A DNA stretch of 8,968 nucleotides from Chitinophaga pinensis. Lineage in GTDB: Bacteria; Bacteroidota; Bacteroidia; UKL13-3. A model generated the notes under the pieces. It worked only from the letters and a program-made list of their open reading frames with translations, was not told where the DNA came from and searched no databases. Shown one piece after another: positions 6,960 through 8,968 of this stretch (positions are counted from its first letter, which is position 1; every line of letters starts with the position of its first letter). Location: positions 1 to 8,968 of the forward strand of contig CAMCQX010000045.1 of assembly GCA_945876985.1 (NCBI GenBank), written 5' to 3'. Both the position numbers and the translations under genes were made by a program.

Positions 6960-6987
6960 CATACAATTTTTTAAGAAAAATATAACC

Positions 6988-8184
6988 ATGAAAGACGTTT
7001 TTATTATTGATGCTGTGCGCACACCAGTTGGTAAATTTGGTGGTTCTTTAAGTACCATTCGCCCCGATGATTTAGGTGCTGAAGTAATTAAAGCTTTAAT
7101 AGCCCGCAATCCAAATATTGATATCAATGAAATAGAAGATGTAATTTTTGGTGCTGCCAATCAAGCTGGTGAGGACAATAGAAACGTGGCACGAATGAGC
7201 GCTTTATTAGCAGGTTTGCCCATTACAGTTGGTGGCAATACAGTGAACCGTTTATGTGCTTCAGGCTTACAAAGTATAGCTGATGCTAGCCGTGCCATTG
7301 CTTGTGGCGATGGTGAAATATATATTGCCGGAGGAACAGAAAGCATGACCCGTGCTCCTTTTGTAATGGCAAAAGCGGAAACTGCTTTTAGCAGAACACC
7401 CGAAATTTATGATACCACCATTGGCTGGCGTTTTACTAATTCAAAATTATCGGAATTATATCATCCGTATGCTATGGGTGAAACGGCAGAAAATATTGCA
7501 GCGCAATGGAAAATTAGCCGTGAGGCGCAAGATGAATTTGCCTTTGCTTCACAATTAAAATACCAAGCTGCCCACGATTCAAATATTTTTGCGAACGAAA
7601 TTGTACCAATTAGCATTCCCCAAAGGAAAGGTGATGCTATTATTTTTAATAAAGATGAACATCCTCGTTTGGGAACTATGGAAGATTTAACAAAACTAAA
7701 GCCTGCATTTAAAAAGGATGGTTCGGTTACTGCCGGTAATTCAAGTGGAATAAATGATGGTGCTGCTGCTTTGATTTTAGCGAGTGAAGATGCTGTAAAA
7801 AAATATAATTTAACGCCAATAGCTCGTTTGGTAAGTAGGGGAATGGCTGGTGTTCATCCGTCTATTATGGGAATTGGACCTGTTCCTGCTACGCAAAAAG
7901 CGTTGAAACGTGCGGGTTTAACCATGAACCAAATTGGGTTGGTAGAATTAAACGAGGCTTTTGCTGCGCAAGGTTTGGCGTGCATGCACGATTTGCAAAT
8001 GAACCCAGAAATAGTAAATGTGAACGGTGGTGCTATTGCAATTGGTCATCCGCTAGGAGCAAGTGGTGCTAGGATTTCTACCACTTTAATTCATCAAATG
8101 CAAAAACAAAATGTTCAATACGGTTTAGCTACTATGTGCATTGGCGTTGGCCAAGGTGTGGCATTAATTTTTGAACGAGTTTAA
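6988..8184 (+). CDS. pcaF: Thiolase, 3-oxoadipyl-CoA thiolase type (PcaF/PaaJ-like)
   Basis: Thiolases cleave 3-oxoacyl-CoA with CoA to release acetyl-CoA, or run the reverse condensation. The catalytic set is complete in the 398 residues: nucleophilic Cys90 in NRLCASG, NEAF (322-325), His354 in GHPLGASG, and Cys384 in CIGVGQG. NQAGEDNRNVAR (58-69) and DTTIGWRF (142-149) match PaaJ/PcaF enzymes, which act on 3-oxoadipyl-CoA in beta-ketoadipate and phenylacetate degradation. The substrate remains inferred, because no other gene of those pathways is beside it and Bacteroidota may use similar thiolases in fatty-acid beta-oxidation. The start is set at ATG 6988: an upstream in-frame ATG (6937) would add 17 residues not expected in the family and lies within the promoter. 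It appears monocistronic; a repeat region follows. Confidence 0.92.
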   Translation: MKDVFIIDAVRTPVGKFGGSLSTIRPDDLGAEVIKALIARNPNIDINEIEDVIFGAANQAGEDNRNVARMSALLAGLPITVGGNTVNRLCASGLQSIADASRAIACGDGEIYIAGGTESMTRAPFVMAKAETAFSRTPEIYDTTIGWRFTNSKLSELYHPYAMGETAENIAAQWKISREAQDEFAFASQLKYQAAHDSNIFANEIVPISIPQRKGDAIIFNKDEHPRLGTMEDLTKLKPAFKKDGSVTAGNSSGINDGAAALILASEDAVKKYNLTPIARLVSRGMAGVHPSIMGIGPVPATQKALKRAGLTMNQIGLVELNEAFAAQGLACMHDLQMNPEIVNVNGGAIAIGHPLGASGARISTTLIHQMQKQNVQYGLATMCIGVGQGVALIFERV

Positions 8185-8212
8185 AGTTAGTTGATGGTTG
8201 ATAGTTGTCAGT
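8185..8212 (+). repeat. Degenerate heptamer tandem repeat after the thiolase gene
   Basis: Directly after the stop codon come four 7-bp units ending in GT: AGTTAGT, TGATGGT, TGATAGT and TGTCAGT. The spacing is exact, but only the last units agree well. Similar short heptad arrays are known in intergenic regions of cyanobacteria and some Bacteroidota. With four imperfect copies it could be chance. Confidence 0.45.
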
Positions 8213-8248
8213 TAATAAGATTGTTTATCGGTCGTTGCGATTTTAGAA

Positions 8249-8318
8249 ACGAAGATGTTTTCGTGGTGTTCCTAACCAACTACTCCTATTTGTTTGGTGA
8301 GGTTTTCAACCGAGGACG
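8249..8318. repeat. Palindromic, GC-richer repeat-like block upstream of the TA pair
   Basis: CCTAACCAAC (8271-8280) and GTTTGGTGAGG (8292-8302) form an imperfect stem around an 11-nt loop, and GGT/ACC (8265-8267/8309-8311) extends it. ACGAA/TTCGT (8249-8253/8260-8264) makes a second small hairpin. The block shares TTGGTGAGG and CGAGGACG with the end of the window. The reverse complement of 8266-8280 closely resembles GTTGGTGAGGACAC at 8955-8968. It may also serve as a weak 3' structure for the thiolase transcript; only four Ts follow the stem. Confidence 0.45.
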
Positions 8319-8351
8319 GATATTTTTATTTTAACAATTTCAAAAAAAAAC

Positions 8352-8359
8352 TATTTTTG
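8352..8359 (+). promoter_or_regulatory. Possible -7 box (TATTTTTG) for the TA-like pair
   Basis: TATTTTTG fits TAnnTTTG and ends 4 nt before the ATG at 8364, so the first transcript would be essentially leaderless. No TTG stands at the -33 position; the region there is A/T tracts. Weak alone, but the same octamer occurs upstream of two other genes here. Confidence 0.35.
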
Positions 8360-8363
8360 TTAT

Positions 8364-8594
8364 ATGATTATTAGAACCATTGAAATAGATACTGAAGAAC
8401 ATGCGCAACAATTGGATGAAATACTTAGCAAACTTCCATATGTAAATAATTCAAGAACAATAAGCGTTAAAAATGCAGCGCTAGGTTTTGTAAATGAGCC
8501 AATGAAAGATGAACTAATTTCGTTTTTTACAGAAGATAAAGAGGATGAAATATTGATAGCCGCTGACGAAGTTTTTAAAAAATATAAACATTAA
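8364..8594 (+). CDS. Small acidic protein, putative antitoxin of a type II TA pair
   Basis: A 76-residue protein without a recognised named domain. It begins with a likely beta strand (MIIRTIEIDT), then a helix (EEHAQQLDEILSKL, 11-24), a second short strand (RTISVKN, 31-37) and an acidic C-terminal helix (about 47-75, rich in Glu and Asp). Size, acidity and position directly before a RelE/ParE-like gene with a 1-nt TAATG overlap suggest an antitoxin that is co-translated with and wraps its toxin. No clear ribbon-helix-helix or helix-turn-helix DNA-binding motif is visible, so self-repression is not supported by sequence. The antitoxin role is inferred mainly from context. Confidence 0.7.
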   Translation: MIIRTIEIDTEEHAQQLDEILSKLPYVNNSRTISVKNAALGFVNEPMKDELISFFTEDKEDEILIAADEVFKKYKH

Positions 8595-8878
8595 TGGATG
8601 TATTTTTTACTAAAAAAGCAAAACAAGCAATTGATGTAATAGCTGATTTTGTTGAAAGTAAAAATACCCATGGAAGTGGAAATAAATTTGCTATAAAATT
8701 TGAACAATCAATTAAGCAATTTGCAATTGATAATGCTACTTATGCAAAATGCAATCACAATTTGTTAAGGGTTCTTGGTTATTCATGTATTACAATTTCA
8801 AAATGGGTGGTTGCATTTAAAATAAAAGACAATAAATTTATTATTTATAGAATTATTTGGGGCTCTTTGTTGAAGTAA
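8594..8878 (+). CDS. RelE/ParE-superfamily toxin-like protein
   Basis: A 94-residue basic protein with RelE/ParE-like organisation: strand DVFFTKKAKQAI (2-13), helix through FVESKN (19-24), a second helix around KFAIKFEQSIKQF (31-43), then strands LLRVLGYSCITISKW (57-71), VVAFKIKDNKF (72-82) and IIYRIIWGS (83-91). RelE toxins cleave mRNA on the ribosome and ParE toxins poison gyrase; the sequence does not decide between them, and no canonical RelE catalytic set can be assigned confidently. It resembles a set of Bacteroidota proteins ending in YRIIWG that are usually annotated as RelE/ParE family. The ATG overlaps the upstream TAA by one base. Length is complete. Toxicity is inferred, not shown. 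Confidence 0.72.
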   Translation: MDVFFTKKAKQAIDVIADFVESKNTHGSGNKFAIKFEQSIKQFAIDNATYAKCNHNLLRVLGYSCITISKWVVAFKIKDNKFIIYRIIWGSLLK

Positions 8879-8901
8879 TAATTAATTGTAATTTGTTTGA
8901 A

Positions 8902-8968
8902 GTTTCGCTATTGCAGTCGAGGACGCATGTAAAGGATGAAACCTATCTTATTCGGTTGGTGAGGACAC
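8902..8968. repeat. Repeat-like block at the right edge, incomplete
   Basis: Past the toxin gene the sequence becomes less AT-rich and contains CGAGGACG (8918-8925) and GTTGGTGAGGACAC (8955-8968). Both have counterparts in the block upstream of the TA pair (8311-8318; 8294-8302 and inverted at 8266-8280). GTTTC/GAAAC (8902-8906/8938-8942) is a possible short stem. The block runs off the window, so its full structure cannot be judged. No gene is visible here. Confidence 0.45.

Noticed and set aside
6937..6987. N-terminal extension of the thiolase from the ATG at 6937
   Set aside because: The extra 17 residues are not typical of the family, and this stretch contains the best promoter match of the window (TAGCTTTGC at 6951-6959).
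6888..7160. Minus-strand open frame of 90 codons opposite the thiolase start
   Set aside because: It lies antisense to a well-supported enzyme gene, has no recognisable domain, and its codon pattern mirrors the thiolase frame.
8902..8968. CRISPR or tRNA at the right edge
   Set aside because: The repeated words are not evenly spaced with unique spacers, and no cloverleaf or TTCGA-type T-loop with an acceptor stem can be formed in the visible sequence.

Overview
The window is AT-rich chromosomal DNA from a member of the Bacteroidota, most likely near the Chitinophagales/Sphingobacteriales. This rests on three things. Two outer-membrane proteins of the DUF6089/PorG-like family and a DUF4293 membrane protein are families typical of this phylum. 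Promoter-like TAnnTTTG boxes of the Bacteroidota type occur upstream of several genes. The RelE/ParE-like toxin resembles proteins I know from this group. No rRNA, tRNA, CRISPR array or complete insertion sequence is visible.

Layout: (1) 65-2233, plus strand: rpoN (sigma-54) and aat (leucyl/phenylalanyl-tRNA-protein transferase), 6 nt apart, an apparent operon. (2) 2230-5961, minus strand, read right to left: a RhlE-like DEAD-box RNA helicase, trmB (tRNA m7G46 methyltransferase), then a tandem pair of DUF6089-type outer-membrane proteins. The last gene converges on aat, and the two TAG stops overlap inside one CTAG. (3) 5962-6256: a 295-bp non-coding stretch. Its right part is a 124-bp sequence (6135-6258) that folds almost end to end into one long imperfect hairpin and abuts the stop codon of the next gene. 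(4) 6257-6778, minus: DUF4293 membrane protein. (5) 6988-8184, plus: a thiolase of the 3-oxoadipyl-CoA (PcaF/PaaJ) type with a good Bacteroidota promoter. (6) 8185-8363: degenerate heptamer repeats and a palindromic, GC-richer repeat-like block. (7) 8364-8878: a two-gene toxin-antitoxin-like cassette with a 1-nt overlap, followed at 8902-8968 by a second repeat-like block that runs off the window.

Most genes are housekeeping: transcription (rpoN), N-degron protein turnover (aat), RNA remodelling and modification (helicase, trmB), envelope (DUF6089 pair, DUF4293) and acyl-CoA catabolism (thiolase). They do not form one pathway. The accessory signals are the 124-bp palindromic element, the toxin-antitoxin pair bracketed by shared repeat words, and the recurrent TATTTTTG box 4-11 nt upstream of three start codons, which hints at leaderless or nearly leaderless transcripts. 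Several start codons need care: the helicase and the second DUF6089 gene appear to use TTG, and the DUF6089-1, trmB and thiolase genes start at ATGs inside longer open frames.
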